A stretch of DNA of 64,000 nt from Methylobacterium sp. (GCA_002928875.1 PERO01000006.1:114142-178141); one strand, 5' to 3'. Counted from the stretch's first letter, positions 1-8,802 are shown. A program made the numbers and translations. The notes: generated by a model from the letters alone, not told the origin.

Positions 1-393
1 ATCCGGACCATCGTGGTCTCGAACAGCTTCATGCAGCTTCCGCGCGATCCGCTGATCGAACGGGTGGTGGTCGGCGCGGGGCTGGGCATCGCCGACGATT
101 ACATCGCGGAGCGCGCCCGGCGCGGCGTCATCGTGATCACGGCCGATGTGCCGCTGGCGGCGCGCTGCATCAAGGCCGGGGCGGATGTCATCGCGCCCAA
201 TGGCCGCGCCCAGACGGAGCAATCGATCGGACAGGCGCTGGCGACGCGCAACCTGATGGAGGATCTGCGATCCGCCGGACAGATCACTGGCGGGCCACGC
301 CCCTTTGCGCCGAAGGATCGCTCGAACTTCCTCTCCGCGCTCGATCTGGCGATCGTGCGGCTGAAGCGGGCCGGCCTGACGCCGGAAGCCTGA
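1..393 (+). CDS. yaiI: YaiI/YqxD family protein (DUF188), 5' end outside window
   Basis: The reading frame is open from the first base of the window to a TGA at 391-393, so the gene starts upstream and its first roughly 15-25 residues are missing. The visible part contains the family's VVSNSFM start of the core, then [11 protein letters not shown] and the [17 protein letters not shown] segment, which together are typical of the DUF188 (UPF0178) family, a PIN-like fold of about 150 residues. The biochemical role of the family is not settled. A GTG at 13 could be mistaken for a start but lies inside the conserved core. The next gene starts 209 bases downstream, with nothing recognisable between them. 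Confidence 0.85.
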   Translation: MRTIVVSNSFMQLPRDPLIERVVVGAGLGIADDYIAERARRGVIVITADVPLAARCIKAGADVIAPNGRAQTEQSIGQALATRNLMEDLRSAGQITGGPRPFAPKDRSNFLSALDLAIVRLKRAGLTPEA

Positions 394-601
394 GGCCGGT
401 TCTCGCGATTAGCGCCGGCAGGCGGTCGATTTTTCGCCCCGGCCCCGCACCATCCGGGAACATCAGGCTCGGGACGGCATTATCCATGCGGCCGAAGGCG
501 CACAACGTGCTATGGAAGTGGGATGGTCCTGCCTCCTGCAGGCCGGAATGCCTGCCGCGCTATGACCCGCTCCGCGAGTCTCCGGCCTCAAGGGCGAAAT
601 C

Positions 602-1735
602 ATGCCACAGCCTTCCACAGCGCATATCGAAGCAGCGAGCACGCTGGCGATCGTCGTGTCGTCGCACGAGCCCCTGCTGCTTCTTTCCGAGAACCAGACC
701 GTGATCGCGGCCAGTTCATCCTTCTGCCGCGCCTTCGACATCAACCCGGCGACCGTCTCGCGCTGCCCGCTCGACATGCTGGGCGACGGCGAATGGGCCA
801 TGCCCAAGCTGGCCTCGCTGCTCAAGGCGACGGCCGAGGGCATCGCGCAGATCGACGCCTACGAGATCGACCTGAAGCGGCCGGATCGCGAAACCCGGCA
901 ACTCGTGGTGCATGCCCGGAAGCTGGATGACGGCGACGTCGAACATATCCGGCTGCTTCTGGCCGTGACGGACGTGACCGCCGCGCGCATCGAGGCCCGG
1001 TTGCGGGACGACCTCGTCCGCGACAATTCGATGCTGCTCAAGGAAATCCAGCATCGGGTGGCGAACAGTCTGCAGATCATCGCCAGCATTCTCATGCAGA
1101 GCGCGAGGCGCGTTCAATCCGACGAGGCGCGCGGCCATCTGCACAACGCCCATCACCGGGTGATGTCGATCGCGGCACTGCAACGGCAGCTCTCGACCTC
1201 CAAGGGTGGAAATGTCGAGCTTCGGACGTATTTCAGCCAGCTCTGCCACAGCCTTGCGGCATCGATGATCGCCGATCCGGACCGGCTGTCGATCGAGGTG
1301 CGGGTGGATGACAGCGCCGTCCCCGCCGATGTTTCGGTGAGCCTCGGGTTGATCGTCACCGAACTCGTGATCAACGCCCTGAAGCACGCCTTTCCCGACG
1401 AGCGGCCGGGAAGGATCCTGGTTGAATATGCCTCCTCGGGCCAGGACTGGCTGCTCACCGTCACTGATGACGGGGTCGGCATGCCGGCAGGGAGCGACAC
1501 GCCGAAGGCGGGACTGGGAACCAGCATCGTCGAGGCGCTCGCGCGGAACCTCGCCTGCGAGATCCGGTTCAGCGATGCTGATCCCGGCGTCTCGGTGGCC
1601 GTCGGTCATCGGGCCGATGGCGAGCTTCGCGACCATCCGTCGAATGAAAACATTGCGCGGCCGATGCACGATCCTCGACCCGGCGGCGGAGCCGCGTCGC
1701 CTCCTTCCGGAACAGGGCAATCCGACGATGAATAA
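602..1735 (+). CDS. PAS-like/HisKA_2 sensor histidine kinase
   Basis: Soluble sensor kinase of 377 residues. No membrane segment is visible. Residues about 15-130 look like a PAS-type sensor region. The dimerisation/phosphoacceptor region follows, with LKEIQHRVANSLQ giving His151, the pattern of the HisKA_2 family rather than classical HisKA. The HATPase domain has its N box at VTELVINALKHAF and a G box at DDGVGMP. Family knowledge: in alphaproteobacteria such kinases often serve general stress or light responses, but no LOV cysteine motif is obvious here. The start ATG at 602 follows an AGGG stretch. The last codons overlap the next gene, a response regulator, by 8 bases, so the two are almost certainly a pair. 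The signal sensed cannot be read from the sequence. Confidence 0.85.
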   Translation: MPQPSTAHIEAASTLAIVVSSHEPLLLLSENQTVIAASSSFCRAFDINPATVSRCPLDMLGDGEWAMPKLASLLKATAEGIAQIDAYEIDLKRPDRETRQLVVHARKLDDGDVEHIRLLLAVTDVTAARIEARLRDDLVRDNSMLLKEIQHRVANSLQIIASILMQSARRVQSDEARGHLHNAHHRVMSIAALQRQLSTSKGGNVELRTYFSQLCHSLAASMIADPDRLSIEVRVDDSAVPADVSVSLGLIVTELVINALKHAFPDERPGRILVEYASSGQDWLLTVTDDGVGMPAGSDTPKAGLGTSIVEALARNLACEIRFSDADPGVSVAVGHRADGELRDHPSNENIARPMHDPRPGGGAASPPSGTGQSDDE

Positions 1736-2144
1736 CGGCAAGGCGGTGGTGCTGGTCGTGGAGGACAACGCGATCGTCCGGATGGGCGCGGTCGATCTGG
1801 TGCTCTCGGCGGGCTATGAAGCACTCGAGGCAACGGATGCCGACACGGCCATCCGCATCCTGGAATCGCGCAGCGACATCGACCTCGTCTTCACCGATGT
1901 CCAGATGCCCGGCACCATGGATGGCCTGAAGCTCTCGCACTACATCCGGGATCGCTGGCCGCCGGTGAAACTGATCGTCGCATCCGGCGATGCCATTCTC
2001 GAGGAGAGCAGCCTGCCCGGCGGCAGCCGCTTCTTCGCGAAACCCTATGACAGCCACACCATCACGGATGCCATGGCCCGCCTGCTCGCGCGCGACGATT
2101 CGATCGATCCCGCCGCGGCGGCGGACCATTCCGGCAAAGAATGA
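1728..2144 (+). CDS. single-domain response regulator
   Basis: Receiver domain only, 138 residues. The acidic pocket is E12/D13, the phosphoacceptor is Asp57 in VFTDVQMPG, and the conserved Lys is in FFAKPYD near residue 109. There is no output domain, so it probably acts through protein contact or as a phosphate sink, like FixJ/CheY-type single-domain regulators that accompany HisKA_2 kinases. The ATG at 1728 is embedded in the last codons of the upstream kinase (8-base overlap), which suggests translational coupling. A longer open frame runs upstream through the kinase gene but lacks any domain and is not used. Confidence 0.85.
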   Translation: MNNGKAVVLVVEDNAIVRMGAVDLVLSAGYEALEATDADTAIRILESRSDIDLVFTDVQMPGTMDGLKLSHYIRDRWPPVKLIVASGDAILEESSLPGGSRFFAKPYDSHTITDAMARLLARDDSIDPAAAADHSGKE

Positions 2145-2256
2145 CGGGTCCGATCGCCGCCCGAACCGTTGATGGACGCTGCGCGCCGCTTGCCCCGTTC
2201 GGGATCAGACGCTGTCCTGGTTGCAGGTCAGAACAGTTCGGGATACCGACGGCAAA

Positions 2257-3183
2257 TCAAGGTGATGCTCTATTCGATAGATACCATTGATACGTGCTGG
2301 CAATTCCATCTTCGAGTGCAATCTCCGGCTTCCAGCCCAACGCGTGCACGCGCGTGGAATCCATCAGTTTGCGCGGCGTGCCATCTGGCCGAGACGTGTC
2401 AAAAATCAGTTCGCCTTGGTATCCCACGATCGATTTCACCATCGTCGCGAGTTCCTTGATCGACAACTCGCTGCCCGAGCCGCAATTGATGTGCTCATAC
2501 TCATCATAATGATTCAGGCAATGAAGGACGCCGCGCGCCAGGTCATCAACGTGCAAAAACTCTCGCAATGCGGCTCCGGTACCCCAAACCACGACTTCGC
2601 TGACATTATTGATCTTCGCTTCGTGAAATTTTCGGATCAGCGCGGGTAGAACGTGACTTCTCTGGAGGTCGAAATTATCGTTCGGCCCATAAAGATTACA
2701 CGGCATTACAGAAATATAGCGTCGGCCATATTGCTTACGATAGGCTTGACAAAGCTTGATGCCGGCGATTTTTGCGATGGCGTACCACTCGTTTGTTGGC
2801 TCAAGTGGCCCAGTAAGCAAGCTTGACTCTTGAATAGGCTGGGGCGCAAATTTTGGATAAATACAAGATGATCCCAGGAACACGAGGCGATTAACCCCAG
2901 CCTCATGGGCACCATGAATTACATTTGTTTCAAGAACCAGATTGTCATAGATGAAGTTCGCAGCATAAGTCTCATTGGCGTAGATTCCACCAACCATCGC
3001 GGCTGCAAAAATTATTGCGTCGGGTTTGTTTTCATTGATCCATAACTGAACCGCCCGCTGATCGCGCAGATCAACAGTGCTTCGATCGACCCGAAGAACC
3101 TCATCATCGGTCTTTTCGATTTGCCGTACAAGGGCGGATCCGACCATCCCTTTGTGGCCTGCCACCCAGATTCGTCGCGACAT
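2257..3183 (-). CDS. fcl: GDP-L-fucose synthase
   Basis: NADPH-dependent epimerase/reductase of 308 residues that converts GDP-4-keto-6-deoxymannose to GDP-L-fucose for surface polysaccharide. Visible features: the Rossmann motif GHKGMVG at residues 9-15, the family segment FAAAMVGGI, catalytic Ser in SSCIYP (about 106), Tyr134 and Lys138 in YAIAK, and the GAALREFLHVDDLA segment near the C terminus. Start ATG at 3181-3183 is preceded by AAGGA at a good distance; longer in-frame starts add a non-homologous tail. The gene is distinctly poorer in G+C than its neighbours (26 G+C in the 60 bases 2701-2760), which suggests acquisition by transfer. The partner GDP-mannose dehydratase (gmd) is not in the window. 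It lies 150 bases downstream of the cytochrome oxidase operon on the same strand. Confidence 0.93.
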   Translation of the reverse strand: MSRRIWVAGHKGMVGSALVRQIEKTDDEVLRVDRSTVDLRDQRAVQLWINENKPDAIIFAAAMVGGIYANETYAANFIYDNLVLETNVIHGAHEAGVNRLVFLGSSCIYPKFAPQPIQESSLLTGPLEPTNEWYAIAKIAGIKLCQAYRKQYGRRYISVMPCNLYGPNDNFDLQRSHVLPALIRKFHEAKINNVSEVVVWGTGAALREFLHVDDLARGVLHCLNHYDEYEHINCGSGSELSIKELATMVKSIVGYQGELIFDTSRPDGTPRKLMDSTRVHALGWKPEIALEDGIASTYQWYLSNRASP

Positions 3184-3333
3184 CAAAACGTCCTTGAAAG
3201 CCCAGAGGCAACTGCGCCTGATCGTGGTCAACCAACCGCGAGCGGAGAATTGCTGGAGGAGTCTAGCCCTATATGGATGACATTTCGAGCCCCGTTCAAC
3301 CACGTTGACGCGCGACCTGTTCCCCGTCTCCGC

Positions 3334-3993
3334 CTATCGACGGGCGTTGGAGTTGACCTGATGTCGTGGACGCCAACGATCGTTCACCCGATTCAGGATA
3401 CGCCGGAGCTGGAATAGCCCGGCGGCGAGGTAGATCGCGCTCGTTGCGATGAGCATCAGCGCTCCGCCCAGTTGCTGGTCGGCAATGGGCAGCATGCCCG
3501 CCAATGGCGGTTCACAGCGATAAAGTTCACGCGGGGACAGCGCGATCAGCGCGCCAAGCAGCGTCATGTGCATGCTGCTCACAAGCAGGGCGGCCACACC
3601 GGCCATCGCGAGATTGCCGCCCGCTTGCGTTCCGTCCGGCCTTTGCAGGGCAGATGACCAGAGCAGCAGCCCGCATCCGAGGAAACTCGCCTGCTCGAGG
3701 AGCATCATCAGACCATCGGAGCGCGCGGCATCATGCAGCACGGGCACATGCCAGAGCGACACGACAACAAGCTCGAGCGCCGAAGCGAGGAGCGGCACGG
3801 CCGGCGAAAGGGGGCGCGCATGGCGGCTCGCCAGCCCCAGCGCAAGCAGCGGCGACGCCGCGGCGAGCACGCCAAGATGCATCAGCATATGGGCTGAGAA
3901 GGATGGCCCGGCCCATCGCGGCAATGGTCCCAGCCACACCAGGGCAAGGATCGTCAGGCCGGCGACAAAACAAACGCGGCGCATCATCGGCAA
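3334..3993 (-). CDS. ctaG: caa3-type cytochrome c oxidase assembly protein CtaG
   Basis: Integral membrane protein of 219 residues with about six predicted segments. The HMLMHLGVLAAASPLLALG segment (near residue 35) and the LWHVPVLHDAA segment with its histidine are typical of the caa3_CtaG family, which helps assemble copper into caa3-type oxidases and is unrelated to the Cox11-type CtaG. It is the last gene of the cox operon, and its start overlaps the end of the preceding small membrane gene by 10 bases. The genomic position agrees with the family assignment. The frame ends at 3334 with a polar C-terminal tail. Confidence 0.85.
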   Translation of the reverse strand: MPMMRRVCFVAGLTILALVWLGPLPRWAGPSFSAHMLMHLGVLAAASPLLALGLASRHARPLSPAVPLLASALELVVVSLWHVPVLHDAARSDGLMMLLEQASFLGCGLLLWSSALQRPDGTQAGGNLAMAGVAALLVSSMHMTLLGALIALSPRELYRCEPPLAGMLPIADQQLGGALMLIATSAIYLAAGLFQLRRILNRVNDRWRPRHQVNSNARR

Positions 3994-4376
3994 GAGACGG
4001 CGAACAGCGCTGGCAATGCCTGAAGGGCCGTCGCAAAAAGGCTGAGGCCCGCCAGCAGCAAAGCGGCATGGGCCAGGAAATGCGCGCGTCCCTCGGGGTC
4101 AGCCTTGTCCGTGCGGCGGTTTCGTTCGCGCTGAAATTCGCGCCAGGCCGGCAGGCTCACCAGAATGATGGCGAGCAGCGCAACGCATGTGAGGCCGCCG
4201 ATCCAGATCGGAATGGCTGGCTGCAGTTTCGTGCCCCGCGCGCAGGCCACGGCGGCAAGCCCGTAGACCGCCAGGAAATGCAGCGCCCAGGTTGTGGGCG
4301 CGAGAATGAGCCCGAAGAGCGATCCCTCATCCGGACGAAGTTCCGCCCCGTCTGCGCTGGTCTTGTCGCGGCTCAT
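3984..4376 (-). CDS. small membrane protein of the cytochrome oxidase operon
   Basis: Protein of 130 residues with three probable membrane segments (about residues 20-45, 55-77 and 100-127). No family motif was recognised with certainty. Its ATG at 4374-4376 overlaps the stop of the fused subunit I-III gene in an ATGA arrangement, and its end overlaps ctaG by 10 bases. It is therefore translationally coupled inside the oxidase operon, and a role as an accessory (subunit IV-like) subunit or assembly helper is inferred from that position alone. Confidence 0.75.
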   Translation of the reverse strand: MSRDKTSADGAELRPDEGSLFGLILAPTTWALHFLAVYGLAAVACARGTKLQPAIPIWIGGLTCVALLAIILVSLPAWREFQRERNRRTDKADPEGRAHFLAHAALLLAGLSLFATALQALPALFAVSCR

Positions 4377-6934
4377 GGCCCACCTCCCGATCCGGGAAAG
4401 AGACGCATCACGGCCAAGGTCACCAGCACGGTCGGCACGGTGAAATGCGCGAACAGCGTGGCGTTCCACAAATCGCCGTCGAATTCGGCGGAGATCCGGC
4501 CGACGAGGCTGCGGGCGAGGCAGTAGAGCGCCGCCACCATGCCCAGCAAGAGATGGGCGGCTGACCAGCCCGCAAGCACCCAGATCGTCGCGGGATAGGC
4601 ATGGCTTTTCGGGTCGAGCCCCGCACTCCAGGGCCCGAGCATCAGCGCCGACGCCGACAAGAGGGCCGTTGCAGCCCCGACGACCATCGCCAGCCGGGCG
4701 AGGCCGGGACGCGATCGATCCGTCGCTCTGCGAGCCGCGAACATCGAAGCCCAATGCGCCAGGGCGGCCGCGGCCGCGATGCCGGGCCAGAACGCGCTCA
4801 TCACAGGCGTTCCGGCCGGCGGCCAGACGGGATGGATGGTCCAGTAGTAGAAATACGCGAAAACGAGGCTCGCAAAGGCGGTCGAGCTGCCGGTCATGGT
4901 GATGAACACGGCCCACCAGCCGATGGAACTTGGCCCGGAGGCATGGAGGGGCAGCGTGATGCCGCGGCCAGCATCCTTCGTGGGTGCTTCCGGAATGTCA
5001 TTCGTGCCGGTCCAGAGCCAGGCGAGCACGAAGACCGCGGCAAAGGCCCCGCTGATCATCGCCGGAATGGTCCAGTGGAAGGTTGGGAAAATGAAGAGGC
5101 CGGCCAATCCGATGGCCGAGAGCATCGGCAAAGGCGACGGCGCCGGCAGACGCTGGATCTGGATCGGCCGGGCATCGAGCACGGTGGTCAGCACCGTTTC
5201 GCGGCGTCCCTCGCGCGCATCGGGCAGGAGGCCACGCCCCTCGTCGTAGCGGCGGACGAAATCCGGATCGTCCCAGAGCGGATAGCGGGAGGAGACTTCC
5301 GGCGCGCATCGCATGCCCCAGGGCTGCATCGGGCGCTCCGCCAGCCATTCGAGCGTGCCCGCGCCCCAGGGGTTGCGCCCGGCATCCCCCGTTCGCTTGC
5401 GGAAAAGGCCGAGCAGGATATCCGCCGCGATGATGCCGATCGCGAAGGCGAAGATGAAGGCGCCGATCGTCGAGATCAGGTTGAGCGTCTCAAGCCCGAT
5501 GCCCGCCGGGTAGGTCGCCACACGGCGCGGCATGCCGGAGAGGCCGGTGAAATGCATGGGGAAGAACGTGACATTGAAGCCCACAAGGCCCAGCCAGAAC
5601 GCCCAGCGCCCCGCACGCTCGGACAAGGTCCGCCCCAGCACCAGCGGCGCGTAGTAGTAGATGCCGGCGATGATCGGGAAGAGCATGCCGCCGATCAGCA
5701 CGTAATGCAGATGCGCGACGACGAAATAGGTGTCATGCGCCACCCAATCGAAGGGCGCTACCGCCACCATCATGCCGGTCAGCCCGCCCAGCACGAAGAT
5801 CGCGAAGGCGCCGATGATCCAGAGCATCGGGAGCGAGCGGCGCACGCGGCCGAGCATCAACGTGGCGATGAAGCAGAAGAGCTGCACACCCGTGGGAAGG
5901 GCCACGGCTTGCGAGGCCGCCGAGAAGAAGCCGATCGAGATCGATGGCAGGCCCGTCGTGAACATGTGGTGCACCCACAGCCCGAAGCTGAGGAAGCCCG
6001 TGCCCACGGCGGCCAGCACGATCCAGGAATAGCCGAAGATCGGCGTGCGCACGATGGTCGGCACGATCATCGCGGCGAGCGCAATCGAGGGCAGGAAGAC
6101 GATGTAGACTTCGGGGTGGCCGAAGATCCAGAACAGGTGCTGCCAGAGCAGGGGGTCACCGCCCTTTGCCGCATCGAAAAACGGCCAGCCCATTGCGCGA
6201 TTGAGTTCGAACAGGATGTCGCCCGCGATCAGTGGCGGGAAGGCGAAGAGGATCATCACGCCCACCACCAGCACATACCAGCCATAGAGCGGCATGACGT
6301 TGATGCGCATGCCCGGCGCGCGGCACTTCAACACGCCGACGATCAGTTCCACCGCCGCCGCGATCGACGCCACCTCGATGAACGACAATCCGAGCAGCCA
6401 GACATCCGCACCGATGCCCGCTTCGCGCGTGGCCATCGGCGGATACATGAACCAGCCGCTCTGCGGCGCGGCATTGAAAAGGATGGAGCCCCAAAAGAAC
6501 ACGCCACCGAAAAGGAAGCACCAGAAGCCAAAGGCCGAGAGGCGCGGAAAGGGCAGGTCCCGCGCGCCAATCATCTGTGGCATCAGCAGCATGGCGATAG
6601 CCTCGAACATTGGCACCGCGAAGAGGAACATCATCGCCGAGCCATGCACGGTCAGCGCCTGATTGTAGACGCCGGGCGACAGGAAGCTCGCGCCGGGCTG
6701 CGCGAGTTGCACGCGCATCAGCAGCGCCAGCACGCCCGCGAAAAGGAAGAACGAGAAGGCCGTGGCCGTGTACCAGAGACCAATCGTCGAGTTGTTGGTT
6801 TCGAAGAGGCGCCGCCAACCCGTCGGCGAGGCCCAGACCTGCCGCAGGCGATGCTCCTGGGCTTCGCGCAGGGCGGGATCATCCTGCGGATCCTGTGCCG
6901 GGTCGAACGACCGGGTTTGCGGGGGCGGGTTCAT
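4373..6934 (-). CDS. ctaD: cytochrome c oxidase subunit I-III fusion (CtaD-CtaE)
   Basis: Haem-copper oxidase catalytic chain of 853 residues. Residues about 1-560 are subunit I: His97 (low-spin haem), D-channel Asp126 in GARDLPF, GHPEVY with His273/Glu275/Tyr277, the His322-His323 copper ligands, and His408/His410. Residues about 620-853, with several membrane segments, match subunit III, so the two subunits are fused as in some caa3 oxidases. One position is odd. At the K-channel lysine (PTG-x-K in A-type oxidases) this protein has PTGVQ, that is Gln351. The distance from His322 to Gln351 is 29 residues, the same as His333 to Lys362 in the Rhodobacter enzyme, so the alignment is secure. The ATG overlaps the coxB stop (ATGA). 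The frame continues upstream as a non-homologous read-through, so 6934 is the start. Confidence 0.95.
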   Translation of the reverse strand: MNPPPQTRSFDPAQDPQDDPALREAQEHRLRQVWASPTGWRRLFETNNSTIGLWYTATAFSFFLFAGVLALLMRVQLAQPGASFLSPGVYNQALTVHGSAMMFLFAVPMFEAIAMLLMPQMIGARDLPFPRLSAFGFWCFLFGGVFFWGSILFNAAPQSGWFMYPPMATREAGIGADVWLLGLSFIEVASIAAAVELIVGVLKCRAPGMRINVMPLYGWYVLVVGVMILFAFPPLIAGDILFELNRAMGWPFFDAAKGGDPLLWQHLFWIFGHPEVYIVFLPSIALAAMIVPTIVRTPIFGYSWIVLAAVGTGFLSFGLWVHHMFTTGLPSISIGFFSAASQAVALPTGVQLFCFIATLMLGRVRRSLPMLWIIGAFAIFVLGGLTGMMVAVAPFDWVAHDTYFVVAHLHYVLIGGMLFPIIAGIYYYAPLVLGRTLSERAGRWAFWLGLVGFNVTFFPMHFTGLSGMPRRVATYPAGIGLETLNLISTIGAFIFAFAIGIIAADILLGLFRKRTGDAGRNPWGAGTLEWLAERPMQPWGMRCAPEVSSRYPLWDDPDFVRRYDEGRGLLPDAREGRRETVLTTVLDARPIQIQRLPAPSPLPMLSAIGLAGLFIFPTFHWTIPAMISGAFAAVFVLAWLWTGTNDIPEAPTKDAGRGITLPLHASGPSSIGWWAVFITMTGSSTAFASLVFAYFYYWTIHPVWPPAGTPVMSAFWPGIAAAAALAHWASMFAARRATDRSRPGLARLAMVVGAATALLSASALMLGPWSAGLDPKSHAYPATIWVLAGWSAAHLLLGMVAALYCLARSLVGRISAEFDGDLWNATLFAHFTVPTVLVTLAVMRLFPGSGGGP

Positions 6935-7947
6935 TTCAGCGCCGCGAGATAGGCCGCGAGCGCGCGCAAATCGTCGCCGGGCAGCACTGCGAAGGACGGC
7001 ATCTTGTTGCCGGGCTTGAGATCCTGGCTCGCGGCGATCCAGCCGGCAAGCGTGCCCTGATTGTTCGGCAGCAGCCCCCCGGCAATCCGCTCGCGGCTGC
7101 CGACATGCGTGAGATCCGGGCCGGATCGACCCTCGGCCTGGGTGCCCCGAATGGTGTGGCAGGCCCCGCATCCAGTCTCGTGGAAGAGTGCCGCGCCGCG
7201 TTTCTCCTCCGGTGTGGCGGGCGGGTTGGCATCGGCGGCCTGCGCGCCGAGCCAGCGGGCCAGTGCGTCGGGCGACTGGACCACCGCCTCGAAGCGCATG
7301 AAGGAATGGCTTTCGCCGCAGAGTTCCGCGCAGATCCCGCCATAGCGGCCTTCGCGCTCGGGCTCCAGGGCGATGCGGTTCGTGCGGCCCGGGATCATGT
7401 CCATCTTGCCGGCCAAAGCCGGGATCCACAGCGAATGGATGACATCCGGGCTGGTCAGCGCGAGGTCGGTGCGCTGCCCTACGGGCAAGTGCAGTTCGTT
7501 GGCCGTTTCCACCACCCGGCCATCGCTGAGCCGATAGCGCACACGCCACCAGTAGAGTTCGCCCACGACTTCGATGGTCGGCTGCCCCGCTTGCGCCCGC
7601 AAGGATGGCATCATCGGCAGGGTATAGATGACGAGAACCACAATTCCGGTCGCGGGGATCGCGAGGCCGCCGATCCAGACCAGCAGGGATGCCGTGCGCT
7701 CGGCATGGATCCGGGGCTTGAAATACAGAGCATAGAGAAGCAGCGCCATCATCACGGTCCAGATGATCGCGCCTGCCGCGCCCAGCACCCAGAACAGGGC
7801 GGCCATCTCGCGAGCCTCGCGACCGGCCGACTGCAGGGCGGAATGGGTGCTCTGGCAACCGGCGAGAAGCCCAGTTGTCGCAATAACAGCGAACGGACGC
7901 ATCGTGCGACCAACAATCCCGACGCTTCCTCGCATGGCCATGGGCAT
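6931..7947 (-). CDS. coxB: cytochrome c oxidase subunit II with C-terminal haem c domain
   Basis: Subunit II of a caa3-type oxidase, about 338 residues. It begins with a probable lipoprotein signal (TTGLLAGC), has two membrane segments, then the CuA domain with His in SPDVIHSLW and the full CuA loop CAELCGESHSFM. A cytochrome c domain follows, with CGACH haem attachment and a KMPSF methionine ligand. It passes electrons from soluble or membrane cytochromes c to subunit I. Start choice is uncertain: ATG at 7947 has GGAG 12 bases upstream, while ATGs at 7935 and 7902 give the same lipoprotein signal with poorer ribosome sites. The gene is first in the cox operon, and its stop overlaps ctaD. It is divergent from the GMC dehydrogenase operon. 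Confidence 0.9.
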   Translation of the reverse strand: MPMAMRGSVGIVGRTMRPFAVIATTGLLAGCQSTHSALQSAGREAREMAALFWVLGAAGAIIWTVMMALLLYALYFKPRIHAERTASLLVWIGGLAIPATGIVVLVIYTLPMMPSLRAQAGQPTIEVVGELYWWRVRYRLSDGRVVETANELHLPVGQRTDLALTSPDVIHSLWIPALAGKMDMIPGRTNRIALEPEREGRYGGICAELCGESHSFMRFEAVVQSPDALARWLGAQAADANPPATPEEKRGAALFHETGCGACHTIRGTQAEGRSGPDLTHVGSRERIAGGLLPNNQGTLAGWIAASQDLKPGNKMPSFAVLPGDDLRALAAYLAALK

Positions 7948-8018
7948 GGTCGTGAAGTTCTCCATGGATCGCGCGAAGCCGGATGGGTGCCGTGAAAGGC
8001 TCAACTCGCGAGAGACAT

Positions 8019-8034
8019 AAAGGTTGCAACCTTT
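8019..8034. promoter_or_regulatory. perfect 16-bp palindrome in divergent promoter region
   Basis: AAAGGTTGCAACCTTT is its own reverse complement. It lies between the oppositely transcribed coxB and GMC-subunit genes, 51 bases from the latter's start and about 72 from the former's. The position and symmetry suggest a dimeric repressor or activator site controlling both operons. The binding protein is not identifiable from the sequence, and no regulator gene is adjacent. Confidence 0.6.
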
Positions 8035-8084
8035 TCGCACCCGCCGCGTTCGACCGGAGAGCCAACATCTGCGGGAGAAGCGCG

Positions 8085-8801
8085 ATGCCGAGAGAACAAA
8101 TGCCTGCGCCCGGCTCCGCTCCGCTCTTGCTCCGTCGCCGCACCGTTCTCGCGGCGGCTCTCGCGTTGGCCCATCCCGGTTGGGTTTTCGCGCAGGGTGT
8201 TCCCGTGCCCGACAAGGGCGAGTTCTTCTTTCTCAGCGACCGGGAAGCGCGGATCCTCACGGCGGCGGTCGATCGAATCCTGCCGCAAGATCGGTGGCCA
8301 AGCGCTTCGCAGGCCGGTGTCGTCGAATTTCTCGATTATCAGCTGGCCACGGAATGGGGCCAGGGCGACCGGCTCTTTCAACAGGGCCCGCATCAGGCCG
8401 GAACGCCGCAGCAGGGCTATCAATTGCCGCATACCCCCGCCGAGCTTTATCGCGCGGCTCTCGCAGACGCCTCCTGGAATGCCTTCGTCACGGCATCGCC
8501 CGGAGAGCAGGACAACATGCTGAAGGCCCTCGAAAAGGGAGAGGCCAGGCTCGGCGACATTTCTGGCGCGACCTTCTTCACGGCCCTTCGGCAGAACACG
8601 ATCGAGGGTTACTTCTGCGATCCCATCCACAATGGAAACAAGGGCATGGCAGGCTGGCGGATGCTCGGCTTCCCCGGCGCGAATGCCTATTACCTCACGG
8701 AAGTTGATCGCTTCGACCTCGATTATGCGCGCGAGCCTTCCGGCGTGGCGCACCGCCCGGATGAGGCGATGCCGCCGCCGGCGCAACGCAGGGGGCAATG
8801 A
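8085..8801 (+). CDS. GMC dehydrogenase small subunit (gluconate 2-dehydrogenase subunit 3 family)
   Basis: Protein of 238 residues with a Tat-like leader (LLLRRRTVLAAALALA) ending near VFAQ. The body matches the gluconate 2-dehydrogenase subunit 3 family: FLSDREARILTAAVDRILP at the start of the mature part, and GFPGANAYY near the C terminus. In the family this subunit helps export and stabilise the flavoprotein partner through its signal, because the large subunit has none. ATG at 8085 follows GGGAGAA with good spacing. The next gene begins one base after the stop (TGA at 8799-8801, ATG at 8803), so the two are coupled. The natural substrate of the complex is unknown. Confidence 0.88.
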   Translation: MPREQMPAPGSAPLLLRRRTVLAAALALAHPGWVFAQGVPVPDKGEFFFLSDREARILTAAVDRILPQDRWPSASQAGVVEFLDYQLATEWGQGDRLFQQGPHQAGTPQQGYQLPHTPAELYRAALADASWNAFVTASPGEQDNMLKALEKGEARLGDISGATFFTALRQNTIEGYFCDPIHNGNKGMAGWRMLGFPGANAYYLTEVDRFDLDYAREPSGVAHRPDEAMPPPAQRRGQ

Positions 8802-8802
8802 C

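Noticed and set aside
4601..6952. Plus-strand open frame of about 780 codons opposite ctaD
   Set aside because: Antisense shadow of the oxidase gene; no recognisable domain or ribosome site.
8019..8034. Assignment of the palindrome to a MerR-type metal regulator or FNR/NNR-type regulator
   Set aside because: The spacing and sequence do not fit MerR operators (longer spacer) or the TTGAT-N4-ATCAA class; left unassigned.
6935..8260. Upstream extension of the subunit I-III frame
   Set aside because: The frame stays open through coxB in another phase, but the extra residues have no homology and the ATG at 6934 overlaps the coxB stop as in the rest of the operon.
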